From: Chryseobacterium gleum | GTDB lineage: Bacteria > Bacteroidota > Bacteroidia > UBA10329 | Assembly (NCBI GenBank): GCA_945903645.1 | Contig: CAMDOM010000002.1 | Span: 1 to 64,000 of the forward strand | DNA length: 64,000 bases | Reading direction: 5' to 3' | Shown: one piece after another, positions 33,763 through 42,439 of the stretch | Layout of the letters: each line of letters starts with the position of its first letter | How positions within the stretch are numbered: position 1 is the stretch's first letter | Notes under the pieces: generated by a model | Told to the model about the DNA's origin: nothing | The model's database searches: none | The model's input: only the letters and a program-made list of their open reading frames with translations | Position numbers and translations under genes: made by a program

Positions 33763-34491
33763 ATGATTCGTTGGCTACCCTTTGTCCTTTGTCTGTTTGC
33801 TGCTTGTACCGAAAGCAGCGTGAAATACGCCTACATATCGATGGATACCACCATAGTGGCTGATTCGGCTATGGAAGTTGAAGTTGCACCATATCGTGAT
33901 AGCTTAACGTTGCTAATGAGCAAAGTGCTTGTGCAATCAACCGAGCCAATCCTTAGAGGAAAACCAGATAGTCCGCTGGGTAGTTTGATTGCAGATGTCG
34001 TTTTGGAGGAAGCAAAAAAAGCCCTACCAGCTGGTGCTAATAAACCAGAATTTTGCCTGCTTAATATAGGTGGACTTCGGGTTGATTTGCCCAAGGGAGA
34101 TGTGGATGTGAATCGCATTTTCGAATTGATGCCGTTCGAGAATAGCATTAGTTTGGTGAAGCTTTCTTCTGAAGGAATGAAAAACATGCTCAACCATTTA
34201 ATTCAGGTTGGCGGACAACCCACATCAGGCATTGAACTATTTATAAAAGATAGTGCCGTTCAGAAGATTACTATTAACGGTAAACCGTTGGAAAATCGAA
34301 GTTATTGGGTGGCTACTTCAGACTACTTGGCCGATGGAGGCGACAAGATGGAATTCTTTGAGAAACAGGAGGAACGCGTAAACCTCGACCTCAAAATTCG
34401 AGATGCCATAATTCGAAATTTTGAGAGTCGGGGGCAAAAAGGAGATGCCATCGCTCCCATAATAACCAAACGCATTACCGTAACGCCATGA
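33763..34491 (+). CDS. 5'-nucleotidase C-terminal-domain lipoprotein
   Basis: A 242-residue lipoprotein: signal peptide with lipobox LFAAC, lipidated cysteine C15. The mature part is the substrate-binding C-terminal domain of UshA-type 5'-nucleotidases: SPLGSLIADVVLEEA, NIGGLRVDLPKGDV, IFELMPFENS, and the end WVATSDYLADGGD that carries the aromatic and aspartate substrate contacts. It lacks the metal-binding half, which is encoded by the next gene with an ATGA overlap. TTG, 23 bases and TAACTTGC lie just before the ATG and may be the promoter. Confidence 0.88.
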   Translation: MIRWLPFVLCLFAACTESSVKYAYISMDTTIVADSAMEVEVAPYRDSLTLLMSKVLVQSTEPILRGKPDSPLGSLIADVVLEEAKKALPAGANKPEFCLLNIGGLRVDLPKGDVDVNRIFELMPFENSISLVKLSSEGMKNMLNHLIQVGGQPTSGIELFIKDSAVQKITINGKPLENRSYWVATSDYLADGGDKMEFFEKQEERVNLDLKIRDAIIRNFESRGQKGDAIAPIITKRITVTP

Positions 34492-35414
34492 ACCGCAGAA
34501 ATTTCATTCGAAATACGGCCATTGCAGGCACCTCTATTGCCGCAATTGGGGCTGGTGGGGCATGGTGGCTGAAAGAGCATGGTACGGCCAAGATAACCAT
34601 ACTGCACACCAATGATGTGCATAGTCGCATTGATCCATTTCCTGCAACTGATCCCAAATATGCCAACATGGGTGGATTTGCGCGTAGAGCTTCCATGATT
34701 AAAAAAATTCGGAAAGAAGAGCAGAACGTCCTTCTATTTGATAGTGGAGATATTTTTCAAGGTACGCCATACTTCAATTATTATGGAGGCGAATTGGAGT
34801 TTAAGTTGATGAGTGAAATGGGCTATGATGCCGCAACGTTGGGTAATCACGATTTTGATAATGGCGTGGAAGGATTAGTGTGCCAATTGCCTCACGCTGC
34901 ATTTCCATTTGTTTCTTCCAATTATGATGTGACCAATTCGGCATTGGAAGGTCGTTTGAAACCGTATCAAATTTTTGAACAAGATGGGATTCGAATTGGT
35001 GTTTTTGGAATTGGAATTGAACTCGATGGACTTGTAAATCCCAATTTAACTACCAATATCACATATCAAGACCCTATTAGTCAAGCGAATGAAACTTCTC
35101 GTCTACTAAAACAGGATTTGAAGTGCGATATTATCATCTGTTTATCTCACTTAGGTTATCAATACTCCACTTCAAAAGTTTCTGATATTGTGTTAGCCGA
35201 GAGTAGTCATTTTGTTGATTTCATACTGGGTGGTCACACACATACATTTCTTGATTTACCTGACATCAAATATAACCTTGAAAACAAGCCTGTTATGATA
35301 TGTCAGACAGGTTGGGCAGGAATCAATTTAGGCCGTATTGACCTGTATATTGACCGTATTTCAAAGACTTTTCGTCCCGCGTATATTGCACTAAAAGTTC
35401 TAGAAAATCAATAG
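34488..35414 (+). CDS. Metallophosphatase half of a split 5'-nucleotidase, Tat-exported
   Basis: A 308-residue protein with a twin-arginine signal (RRNFIR at 3-8, then an alanine/glycine-rich hydrophobic stretch to about residue 26). The mature part is the calcineurin-like N-terminal domain of 5'-nucleotidases with the metal motifs ILHTNDVHSR (D43, H45), DSGDIFQG, LGNHDFDNG and GGHTHT. It has no C-terminal substrate domain; that is the preceding gene. The two likely form one nucleotidase or sugar-diphosphate hydrolase acting outside the cytoplasm. Confidence 0.9.
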   Translation: MNRRNFIRNTAIAGTSIAAIGAGGAWWLKEHGTAKITILHTNDVHSRIDPFPATDPKYANMGGFARRASMIKKIRKEEQNVLLFDSGDIFQGTPYFNYYGGELEFKLMSEMGYDAATLGNHDFDNGVEGLVCQLPHAAFPFVSSNYDVTNSALEGRLKPYQIFEQDGIRIGVFGIGIELDGLVNPNLTTNITYQDPISQANETSRLLKQDLKCDIIICLSHLGYQYSTSKVSDIVLAESSHFVDFILGGHTHTFLDLPDIKYNLENKPVMICQTGWAGINLGRIDLYIDRISKTFRPAYIALKVLENQ

Positions 35415-35546
35415 CCAAACGATTTTTTTTTACCCTTTTTTAGTTCAATTTTTGCCCTGCTGAAAGAGGATATATTCTTCACCGGCACGACCCCTGTTAA
35501 GACCAAATCTTAACGCATTAGTAACAAGTTAATTACATACATAACA

Positions 35547-36977
35547 ATGAAGAAAGACTGCAAAGAAGTTTGGGAAAGTTGCCTGTCGGTGATTAAGGAT
35601 AACGTTCCTTATCAAAGTTTCCGCACATGGTTCGAACCAATTGTTGCAGTTAAACTGGAAGATAGTGTCCTGACTATTCAGGTACCCAGCCAATTCTTCT
35701 ACGAATGGTTGGAAGAGCACTACATCAATCTTCTAAAAAAGACCATTAAAAAGGAAATAGGCAATGAAGGTAGGTTGGAGTACCAAATTATTATGGAAAA
35801 CTCTCACAGCCACGCAAAACCCTATTCAGTGCGTATGCCCACAAGTTCGGCAACCACACGAAATCAACCGGTGACGATGCCTTTGGATTTGAATCGCTCA
35901 GATGCTATTCGGAATCCATTCATAATTCCTGGATTAAAAAAATTGAAGGTCGAGTCGCAACTCAACGCTACATGGAACTTCGATAACTTTATAGAAGGTG
36001 ATTGCAACCGATTGGCTCGCTCTGCTGGGTATGCAGTAGCAAATAAACCTGGTGGCACTGCATTCAATCCATTGCTATTGTATGGAGCTGCTGGTGTGGG
36101 AAAAACACATTTGGCTCACGCAATCGGAATTGAAATCAAGGAAAAACAGCCGAGCAAGACTGTACTTTATGTGGCCTCAGAGCGTTTTACCCTTCAATTT
36201 ATTGATGCTGTAAAAAACAACTCGACCAACGATTTTGTGCATTTCTATCAGATGATAGATGTGCTCATTATGGATGACGTTCAGTTTTTGGCGGGTAAGG
36301 AAAAAACTCAAGATGTGTTCTTCCATATCTTCAATCATTTGCACCAAAGTGGTAAGCAACTGGTGCTTACCAGCGACAAAGCGCCTGTTGAAATGCAAGG
36401 GATGGAGCAACGTTTGCTTTCCAGATTTAAATGGGGTTTGGCAGCCGATCTTTCTGTGCCAGAATTGGAAACGCGTATCGCCATACTTCGCAAAAAGAGC
36501 TATTTGGATGGTGTTGAACTGCCCGAAGATGTGATTGAATATCTTGCGTATAGCATTAGCACCAATGTGCGCGAACTTGAAGGAGCTTTAATCTCCTTGT
36601 TGGCACAGGCATCTATGAACAAGAAATCCATCAACTTGGACTTGGCCAAGCAGATGATTGACAAGTTTGTTAAGAACACAGCACGCGAAATTTCAATAGA
36701 CTACATCCAAAAAGTAGTAAGTGACTATTTCGATATGCCTATTGAGCTATTGAAATCGAAAACACGTAAGCGCGAAGTAGTTCAAGCACGTCAAATTGCC
36801 ATGTATTACGCTAAAAATCACACGAAAGCATCGTTGGCATCTATTGGCGCTCATTGCGGTGGAAAAGACCACGCCACCGTATTGCATGCCTATCGTACGG
36901 TGAATAACCTTATCGAAACTGACAAACAGTTTAGAGGCTACATCTCCGATTTGGACAAAAAGATTCGGCATCATTGA
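35547..36977 (+). CDS. dnaA: Chromosomal replication initiator protein DnaA
   Basis: A 476-residue initiator. Domain I is at 1-90 (CKEVWESCLSVIKD), a linker follows, then the AAA+ domain with Walker A GAAGVGKTH (180-188), Walker B LIMDDVQFL and a sensor region, and the C-terminal DNA-binding domain with the DnaA signature KDHATVLHAYRTV. Length and motifs are complete. The 132-base region upstream has no TTATCCACA boxes, nor were clusters of them seen elsewhere in the window, so the origin is probably not here. The next gene starts within its stop codon. Confidence 0.97.
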   Translation: MKKDCKEVWESCLSVIKDNVPYQSFRTWFEPIVAVKLEDSVLTIQVPSQFFYEWLEEHYINLLKKTIKKEIGNEGRLEYQIIMENSHSHAKPYSVRMPTSSATTRNQPVTMPLDLNRSDAIRNPFIIPGLKKLKVESQLNATWNFDNFIEGDCNRLARSAGYAVANKPGGTAFNPLLLYGAAGVGKTHLAHAIGIEIKEKQPSKTVLYVASERFTLQFIDAVKNNSTNDFVHFYQMIDVLIMDDVQFLAGKEKTQDVFFHIFNHLHQSGKQLVLTSDKAPVEMQGMEQRLLSRFKWGLAADLSVPELETRIAILRKKSYLDGVELPEDVIEYLAYSISTNVRELEGALISLLAQASMNKKSINLDLAKQMIDKFVKNTAREISIDYIQKVVSDYFDMPIELLKSKTRKREVVQARQIAMYYAKNHTKASLASIGAHCGGKDHATVLHAYRTVNNLIETDKQFRGYISDLDKKIRHH

Positions 36978-37438
36978 GCCAGAAGATTCCTAGAATCCTC
37001 ATGGTGTGCTTAGGCAATATTTGCCGCAGCCCTATGGCAGAAGGAATTCTTAAACACAAGGCTCAAAAGCTTGGAATTAAAGTAGTTGTTGATAGTGCTG
37101 GCACTTCTGACAATCATGAAGGAGAAGGCCCGCATTTTCGTGCAATAGCAGAGATGCAATTGCATGGCATTGATATTTCCTATCAACGTTCGAGACCATT
37201 TACCGTGAAAGATTTTGATTTGTTCGACCACATTTTAGTGATGGACAAATCGAATAGAGTTGATGTGCTGAACTTGGCTAGAAATGAGAACGACCGCCAG
37301 AAAGTGGAACTTATTCTCAACTATTGCGAGCCACAACAAAATCGTTCCGTTCCAGACCCGTACTATGACCACACGTATAGCCGTGTGTTTGATTTGGTAA
37401 ACAAGGCCTGCGATGAATTTCTTTTAACGCTGAACTAG
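36974..37438 (+). CDS. Low-molecular-weight protein-tyrosine phosphatase
   Basis: A 154-residue cytoplasmic phosphatase. The catalytic loop is VCLGNICRSP, with nucleophile C12 and R18 in the CX5R motif; the general acid is in PDPYYD near the C-terminus. The start must be a TTG at 36974, because the next ATG lies within the catalytic loop; it overlaps the dnaA stop as TTGA, so translation is probably coupled. Two bases separate its stop from the methylase gene. Confidence 0.9.
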   Translation: MSQKIPRILMVCLGNICRSPMAEGILKHKAQKLGIKVVVDSAGTSDNHEGEGPHFRAIAEMQLHGIDISYQRSRPFTVKDFDLFDHILVMDKSNRVDVLNLARNENDRQKVELILNYCEPQQNRSVPDPYYDHTYSRVFDLVNKACDEFLLTLN

Positions 37439-37440
37439 AA

Positions 37441-38142
37441 ATGGGAACGCTATTTCTTATTCCCGTTGATTTGGGCGAAGCCAACAATGCACTGCTCTTC
37501 CCATCCTTCAATTTGGAACTGTTGGACAAGCTGAATCACATTGTGGTCGAAAACGAAAAATCGGCCCGAAGATTTATTCGCTCTGTGGGCAACAAGCGCA
37601 ACTTCGAACATCTGAACCTCATTCTTCTTGATAAGCATACCAAACGCGACCAGCTATCAGAGGCTGTGCAGCTATTGTTAGCAGGCACAGATGTTGGGCT
37701 TATGTCCGAAGCTGGATGTCCGGGTGTAGCCGATCCAGGGCAAATATTAGTTGCAGAAGCGCATCGCTATAATATCAAGGTGAAACCATTGATAGGCCCA
37801 TCTTCCATTCTGCTTGCCATGATGGCTTCGGGATTGAATGGACAGCATTTTTGCTTTAATGGTTATCTTCCTATAGATAAAACTGAACGCGCCAAAGCGC
37901 TGCGCAACTTGGATGCTTCCGTGCAGAAAACGAAACAGACCCACGTTTTTATTGAAACGCCTTATCGCAACCAAGCCATGCTGGGTGAGATACTGCGGAC
38001 ATGCTCCCCTTCTACCCTACTATGCATTGCTGTAGATGTAACGCAAAGCACCGAAAGCATTCATACGCTTCGTGTGGACGAATGGAAGGCCGTGAAGATT
38101 GACCTTCAAAAAAGACCATGTATCTTTCTTCTTGGTCAGTGA
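37441..38142 (+). CDS. RsmI-like SAM-dependent methyltransferase
   Basis: A 233-residue tetrapyrrole-methylase-fold protein of the RsmI group, which 2'-O-methylates C1402 of 16S rRNA. Seen: MSEAGCPGVADPG (SAM/active-site loop), PLIGPSSILLAMMASG, FCFNGYLP and TQSTESIHT. The first strand (LFLIPVDLGE) differs from canonical RsmI, which reads PIGNLGD, so it may be a paralog with another rRNA target. Third gene of the dnaA unit; the stop overlaps the convergent desaturase stop by seven bases. Confidence 0.8.
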   Translation: MGTLFLIPVDLGEANNALLFPSFNLELLDKLNHIVVENEKSARRFIRSVGNKRNFEHLNLILLDKHTKRDQLSEAVQLLLAGTDVGLMSEAGCPGVADPGQILVAEAHRYNIKVKPLIGPSSILLAMMASGLNGQHFCFNGYLPIDKTERAKALRNLDASVQKTKQTHVFIETPYRNQAMLGEILRTCSPSTLLCIAVDVTQSTESIHTLRVDEWKAVKIDLQKRPCIFLLGQ

Positions 38143-39379
38143 TTGGCTAATTGGGGCCGAATTCTTCTAACGTACAAATCCACTAGCATCCATCCTGAAA
38201 AAAGGACTGAGATTGCTATTGAAAACGGAAAGCTATAGGTGAACCAGTCTTGAAAGTACGTGTAATAACACATATTGTAGATAACTACGAACATAATGAA
38301 CCGCGCTATCTCCACAACATAGAACCACGGTTTGTTTTCCAATATGGCGCCAACAGAAAGGGTGCTCAAACAGATAAGGAAGAAGAAGGCAAGCTGATAA
38401 AAGAGAGAGAGATTTTCGAGCTGGCTCATGTATGCCACCAAGAAATAGGTGAGCAAAAAGAACTGCAAAATCACGTAAATCATTAAATGTTTGGGGGTTA
38501 ATGTGCGAAATTTCGGTTCGACACCACTAGTTTCAACCTCACTTTTCACCTGACCTAACAGCCTTCCCAAATACTCAGGGCCTTTAAAAATAAGGGTCAC
38601 TTTGTCTTTGAAGGAGTGCAAGCGCTTGCTTCCTTCCCACATCTCCACATAAAAATGAACGTTTGCCCAAACAGGATTCCAGCTTTTTAAAGGAGTAGTG
38701 ATTCCATAGGTAGGTTCCACTTCTTCTTTCATAAAGGTGCCATGCAAGCGATCCCAAAGGATGAATGTAGCCGCATAGTTTTTATCCAAATAATGTGGAT
38801 TGGTGGCATGATGAACGCGATGATGGCTTGGTGAATTGAAGATGTATTCGAACCAACCCATGTTGCGAATCAATTTGGTATGTATCCAATATTGATAAAT
38901 AGTAACCAAACCGGCCGCGCCTGCAAAAGTCATGGTATCGAAGCCAAGAAATGGAATGGGCAAAAACAACGGGAATGCCAAGAAATTGTGGAACCAACTT
39001 TGGCGAAGGGCAACGGTTAAATTGTATTCCTCACTCTGATGATGCACAATGTGCGCACCCCAAAACACATTCCATTCATGTCCCCAACGATGTGCCCAAT
39101 AATAAATGTAGTCGAAAAGAAGGATGCACAGAATGAAGTTGTACCACGTGAATTCCAAATGCCAAAACGCGAAATTTTTGGACAGATAATCATAGCCCAT
39201 AGCAATCCCGCCTTGGTGAGCGAGCCTATGGCTTGGCTTCCAATACCAAGATTTAGGTTAGTGATGCTGTCGGCAAAGTCGAAATCCTTACCACGATGCT
39301 TGATATAATTGTGCAACCATTCTCCAATTACGGTGAAAAGAAAAAATGGAATGGCTAGTAGAATGTAGTTTGGATTCAT
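38136..39379 (-). CDS. Sterol desaturase/fatty acid hydroxylase family, apparent frameshift
   Basis: A membrane di-iron oxygenase with the histidine clusters HRWGHEW, HIVHHQSEEYN and HHRVHH. The main frame (38136-39200) gives about 354 residues starting at MGYDYLSKNFAFWH. A clean N-terminal piece in another frame (39379 to about 39196) encodes the missing membrane segment, MNPNYILLAIPFFLFTVIGE to KAGLLWAM. The frames join at GGG, 39196-39198; one more G would give LLWGYDYLSK. Either a one-base deletion in the genome, an assembly error, or programmed slippage. If the gene starts at 39200 it lacks the first helices. The C-terminal part has three more hydrophobic segments. Substrate unknown. Confidence 0.78.
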
Positions 39380-39536
39380 GGTATAAAGAAGGACTAGTTG
39401 CTTAGGACGAATTTAGCGTAAATACATTTTTGCAGGAGAAGCCTTAAGTGGATTTACTTCAGGTTTCAACTTTGTCAAACGAATCGAAACAGGTCAAAAA
39501 TAATCTACATGCAACCTCCCACGTGAAATGGCGATG

Positions 39537-39544
39537 TACTTTTG
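39537..39544 (+). promoter_or_regulatory. -7 promoter element before the secreted esterase gene
   Basis: TACTTTTG fits TAnnTTTG exactly, 29 bases before the ATG at 39574. The upstream TTG is not evident at the usual distance. Confidence 0.4.
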
Positions 39545-39573
39545 TTTTTGAACAAACCCAATAGATACCAATT

Positions 39574-40713
39574 ATGAGTTTTAGAAATTTACTTACCGCT
39601 TGCATTATGATTGTTGCAGTTACTGCCGCAAACGCCCAAAACACAATTGATGCTGAATTGACTCATGATGGCCTTGTGCGTACCTATCGCTTATACATTC
39701 CTGCAGCCTATAATGCCGCTACGCCAGTTCCGTTAGTTCTTAATCTGCACGGCTATACCTCCAATAACTTGGAACAGGAGTTTTACGGGGATTTCCGTGC
39801 TATTGCAGATACTGCGAATTTCATTATCGTTCATCCAAACGGGACAGAAGATGCGAATGGCGACCAATTCTGGAGTTCGTTTGGTGTTAGTTCCATTGAT
39901 GATGTTGGGTTTCTTTCGGCTCTTATTGATAAAATTCAGACCGAATACTCCATTGACCGCAACTGCATTTATAGCACAGGAATGAGCAATGGCGGGTTTA
40001 TGAGTTATGAACTCGCTTGCCAGTTGAGTTACCGTATTGCGGCTATTGCTTCGGTTACTGGCAGTATGGTTCAATCGCGATTTGATAATTGCAATGCCAC
40101 TCATCCCACTCCAGTAATACAAATTCATGGTACAGCCGACCCAACAGTGCCGTACTTGGGCTTGCCTGCACAAACCTTTATGCCCATTGAAACATTGGTA
40201 GATGAATGGGTAGCATTTAACAATTGTGATCCCAACCCTGTGGTGACCCAAGTGCCCAACACCAGCTTAACCGATGGTTGCACGGCCGAATTGCAGGTGT
40301 TTGAAAATGGTGATGATGGCACCACGGTAGAATTTTACAAGGTTGTTGGAGGATTGCACACTTGGCCGGGCTCCGTATTTCAAGTAGTGGGCACCAACCA
40401 AGACTTCAGCGCTTCGCAAGCAATTTGGAGGTTTTTCAGAAAGTATAAGTTGGACATGTTTACCGGAATTTCAGAAACGACACAAGAGAAAACATTTACC
40501 GTTTATCCTAACCCATCAACAGGTATAATTGTATTGCAATTTGATAATGCCTCGAACCGCACTATAACCGCAAACAACGCTTTGGGGCAAGAAGTGATAT
40601 CTCTAAAATGCACAAATGCAACCGCTCAAATGGAGCTATCGCAACCAGGTATTTATTCCATTTCGGTGATGGAAAACAACTTGCGTTCTACCAAAAAAGT
40701 AGTAGTGTATTAG
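39574..40713 (+). CDS. Secreted PHB-depolymerase/feruloyl-esterase-like protein with T9SS signal
   Basis: A 379-residue alpha/beta hydrolase. Signal peptide to ANA (21); then the LpqC/PHB-depolymerase fold with LVLNLHGYTSN for the oxyanion hole, nucleophile S138 in GMSNGG, acid D189 in HGTADPTVPY and histidine H262 in GGLHTWPG. From about residue 300 a type IX sorting domain follows (FTVYPNPSTGI to KKVVVY). It should be exported across the outer membrane and act on polyester, feruloylated glycan or similar ester. Alone in its unit. Confidence 0.9.
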   Translation: MSFRNLLTACIMIVAVTAANAQNTIDAELTHDGLVRTYRLYIPAAYNAATPVPLVLNLHGYTSNNLEQEFYGDFRAIADTANFIIVHPNGTEDANGDQFWSSFGVSSIDDVGFLSALIDKIQTEYSIDRNCIYSTGMSNGGFMSYELACQLSYRIAAIASVTGSMVQSRFDNCNATHPTPVIQIHGTADPTVPYLGLPAQTFMPIETLVDEWVAFNNCDPNPVVTQVPNTSLTDGCTAELQVFENGDDGTTVEFYKVVGGLHTWPGSVFQVVGTNQDFSASQAIWRFFRKYKLDMFTGISETTQEKTFTVYPNPSTGIIVLQFDNASNRTITANNALGQEVISLKCTNATAQMELSQPGIYSISVMENNLRSTKKVVVY

Positions 40714-40728
40714 TAGGCAGCTGTCAAC

Positions 40729-42057
40729 TTATTTCTTCTTGGCTCCTCGCGTCAAAGGCTTTTTGAACTTAAGCTTGATGGTGCGCTTATACGACCCACC
40801 CAGATTTACCTTGCTGTTTTTAGCGCTTTTTTCATGAAACGCACCTTGCGAGGTTTTCAACACATCGGTTTGGGTATAGCGAATACCGGGGATGTAAGGT
40901 TTCTCGTCCTCAATAAGTACTTCGCTCATGGGTACGCCATTGGGAATTGCAAGCATTGGAATTTGGCGCTGCATTAAGGCTTGCACTTGAATTAGGGCTT
41001 CCTCTTCTTTATCGGTAGCGAATACGATGGCTACCCCGTCTTTGTCCGCGCGACCTGTTCTGCCAATACGATGAATAAAATCGGCAGCTTCTTGTGGAAT
41101 ATCAAAACAAACCACGTGGCTCACATCGGTAATATCCAACCCACGAGCCACTAAATCGGTGGCAATAAGAATTCTACTTTGGCCGGAAGCAAAGGCCCGT
41201 AGCGAACCGAAACGATAGTTTTGCGATTTGTTGGAATGGATGATGCCCACCGCATTTGGAAAAAGCTCGTCCATGCTATCAAATAGTAAATCGGCTTGGC
41301 GCTTGCTATCAGCAAACACAAGCACCTTGGTCATGGTGGCGTCTTCGTTCAGCAGATGTTCGAGTAGGTTTATTTTGGAGTTGAAGTTGGGCAAACGGTA
41401 AAGGCGTTGCTCAATTTTATCGAGAGGAGTGCCCATTGGAGCAGCTTCAATTTTGGCAGGATTGTCGAAACTTTGGGCAATGAGATCTTCAACTTCAGGC
41501 GTTATGGTGGCTGAGAACAGAAGGTTTTGTCGTCTTTCTGGAAGTATATCAAAAATGTTGGTGAGTTGGGTTTTGAAGCCCAAATCCATCATTTCGTCCA
41601 CTTCGTCAATCACCAATTTTTGAATCGCTTTGAGGCGCAGAAAGCCTCCCACTGCCAAATCGAGCATACGACCCGGAGTGGCTACCAGAATGTCGAGACC
41701 ATCGGTTACAATTACTTTTTGGGTATTCATATTGGTACCGCCATATACCCCACCAACGCGCACATCCATATATTTGGTAAGCTTCCCTAGTTCGCCCACC
41801 ACTTGCACTACCAATTCGCGGGTGGGAACAAGAATCAATACACGTGGGTCGTTTTTCTTACTAAATTCCAATTGGCGCAAAATAGGAAGCAAGTAAGCAA
41901 TGGTTTTGCCCGTGCCTGTTTGGGCAATGCCTACCACGTTTCGGCCTGCCATAACCACGGGAAACGCCCTGTGCTGAATGGTGGTGGGATGCTGCAAGCC
42001 CATATCGGTAAGGGCATTGAACAGCGGAGTGTTAATATTGAGGTCGGAGAAGGTCAA
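40729..42057 (-). CDS. DEAD-box RNA helicase, RhlE-like, with DEVD in motif II
   Basis: A 442-residue RNA helicase, shorter than the one at 7.5 kb and without an RNA-binding tail domain. Seen: Q motif HPTTIQHRAFP, Walker A AQTGTGKT (45-52), PTRELVVQV, motif II DEVD (151-154) instead of DEAD, SAT in LFSATIT, and HRIGRTGRADKDG. The C-terminus is a basic tail (KRTIKLKFKKPLTRGAKKK). DEVD keeps both acidic residues, so ATPase activity is probably intact. Converges with the secreted esterase gene 15 bases away. Confidence 0.92.
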   Translation of the reverse strand: MTFSDLNINTPLFNALTDMGLQHPTTIQHRAFPVVMAGRNVVGIAQTGTGKTIAYLLPILRQLEFSKKNDPRVLILVPTRELVVQVVGELGKLTKYMDVRVGGVYGGTNMNTQKVIVTDGLDILVATPGRMLDLAVGGFLRLKAIQKLVIDEVDEMMDLGFKTQLTNIFDILPERRQNLLFSATITPEVEDLIAQSFDNPAKIEAAPMGTPLDKIEQRLYRLPNFNSKINLLEHLLNEDATMTKVLVFADSKRQADLLFDSMDELFPNAVGIIHSNKSQNYRFGSLRAFASGQSRILIATDLVARGLDITDVSHVVCFDIPQEAADFIHRIGRTGRADKDGVAIVFATDKEEEALIQVQALMQRQIPMLAIPNGVPMSEVLIEDEKPYIPGIRYTQTDVLKTSQGAFHEKSAKNSKVNLGGSYKRTIKLKFKKPLTRGAKKK

Positions 42058-42439
42058 CAGAGCGAAGGAATTAGGAATGAAGCATTATCGCGCAGCGCAG
42101 CAATAGAAACTAAATGAATTACAACCAAAGAGCGACACAGGTAGAAAAATTTGCGGTTGCAAAGGTGGGCAGGAAAGGGGAAAGAAGCTATAGGACGAAA
42201 ATGGAGCGGTTGGTAGTTGATTTTTTTGTCTTTTCTGCACCGACAGAATTTATGAGCTGTGAAGATTCATTGGGGAATCATCTTAACGCATCACTGTAGG
42301 TTTTTGCTGGGGCTAATTGCTTTTTTCCAATTGTATCTCCTGACATTGGTCGACTGTGACCAAGTCATTTTTTAGCAATAGACACAACCCCACATTTTGC
42401 GTTCCTTAGCACGCACATCCACCAAGTATCCCATACCAC
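42058..42439. other. 382-base gene-free region
   Basis: Upstream of two divergent genes. A 61-codon frame at 42114-42299 shows no homology pattern and looks like chance. The one structure of note is TTGGTC-GACTGT-GACCAA at 42346-42363, a 6-base-arm inverted repeat that could be an operator for the oxidoreductase gene. Confidence 0.45.

Noticed and set aside
35415-35546. Replication origin before dnaA.
   Set aside because: No DnaA boxes or AT-rich 13-mer array seen; only two T runs and ordinary spacer.
42114-42299. A 61-codon frame in the spacer between the helicase and oxidoreductase genes.
   Set aside because: No ribosome-binding site, no protein-like pattern, isolated.
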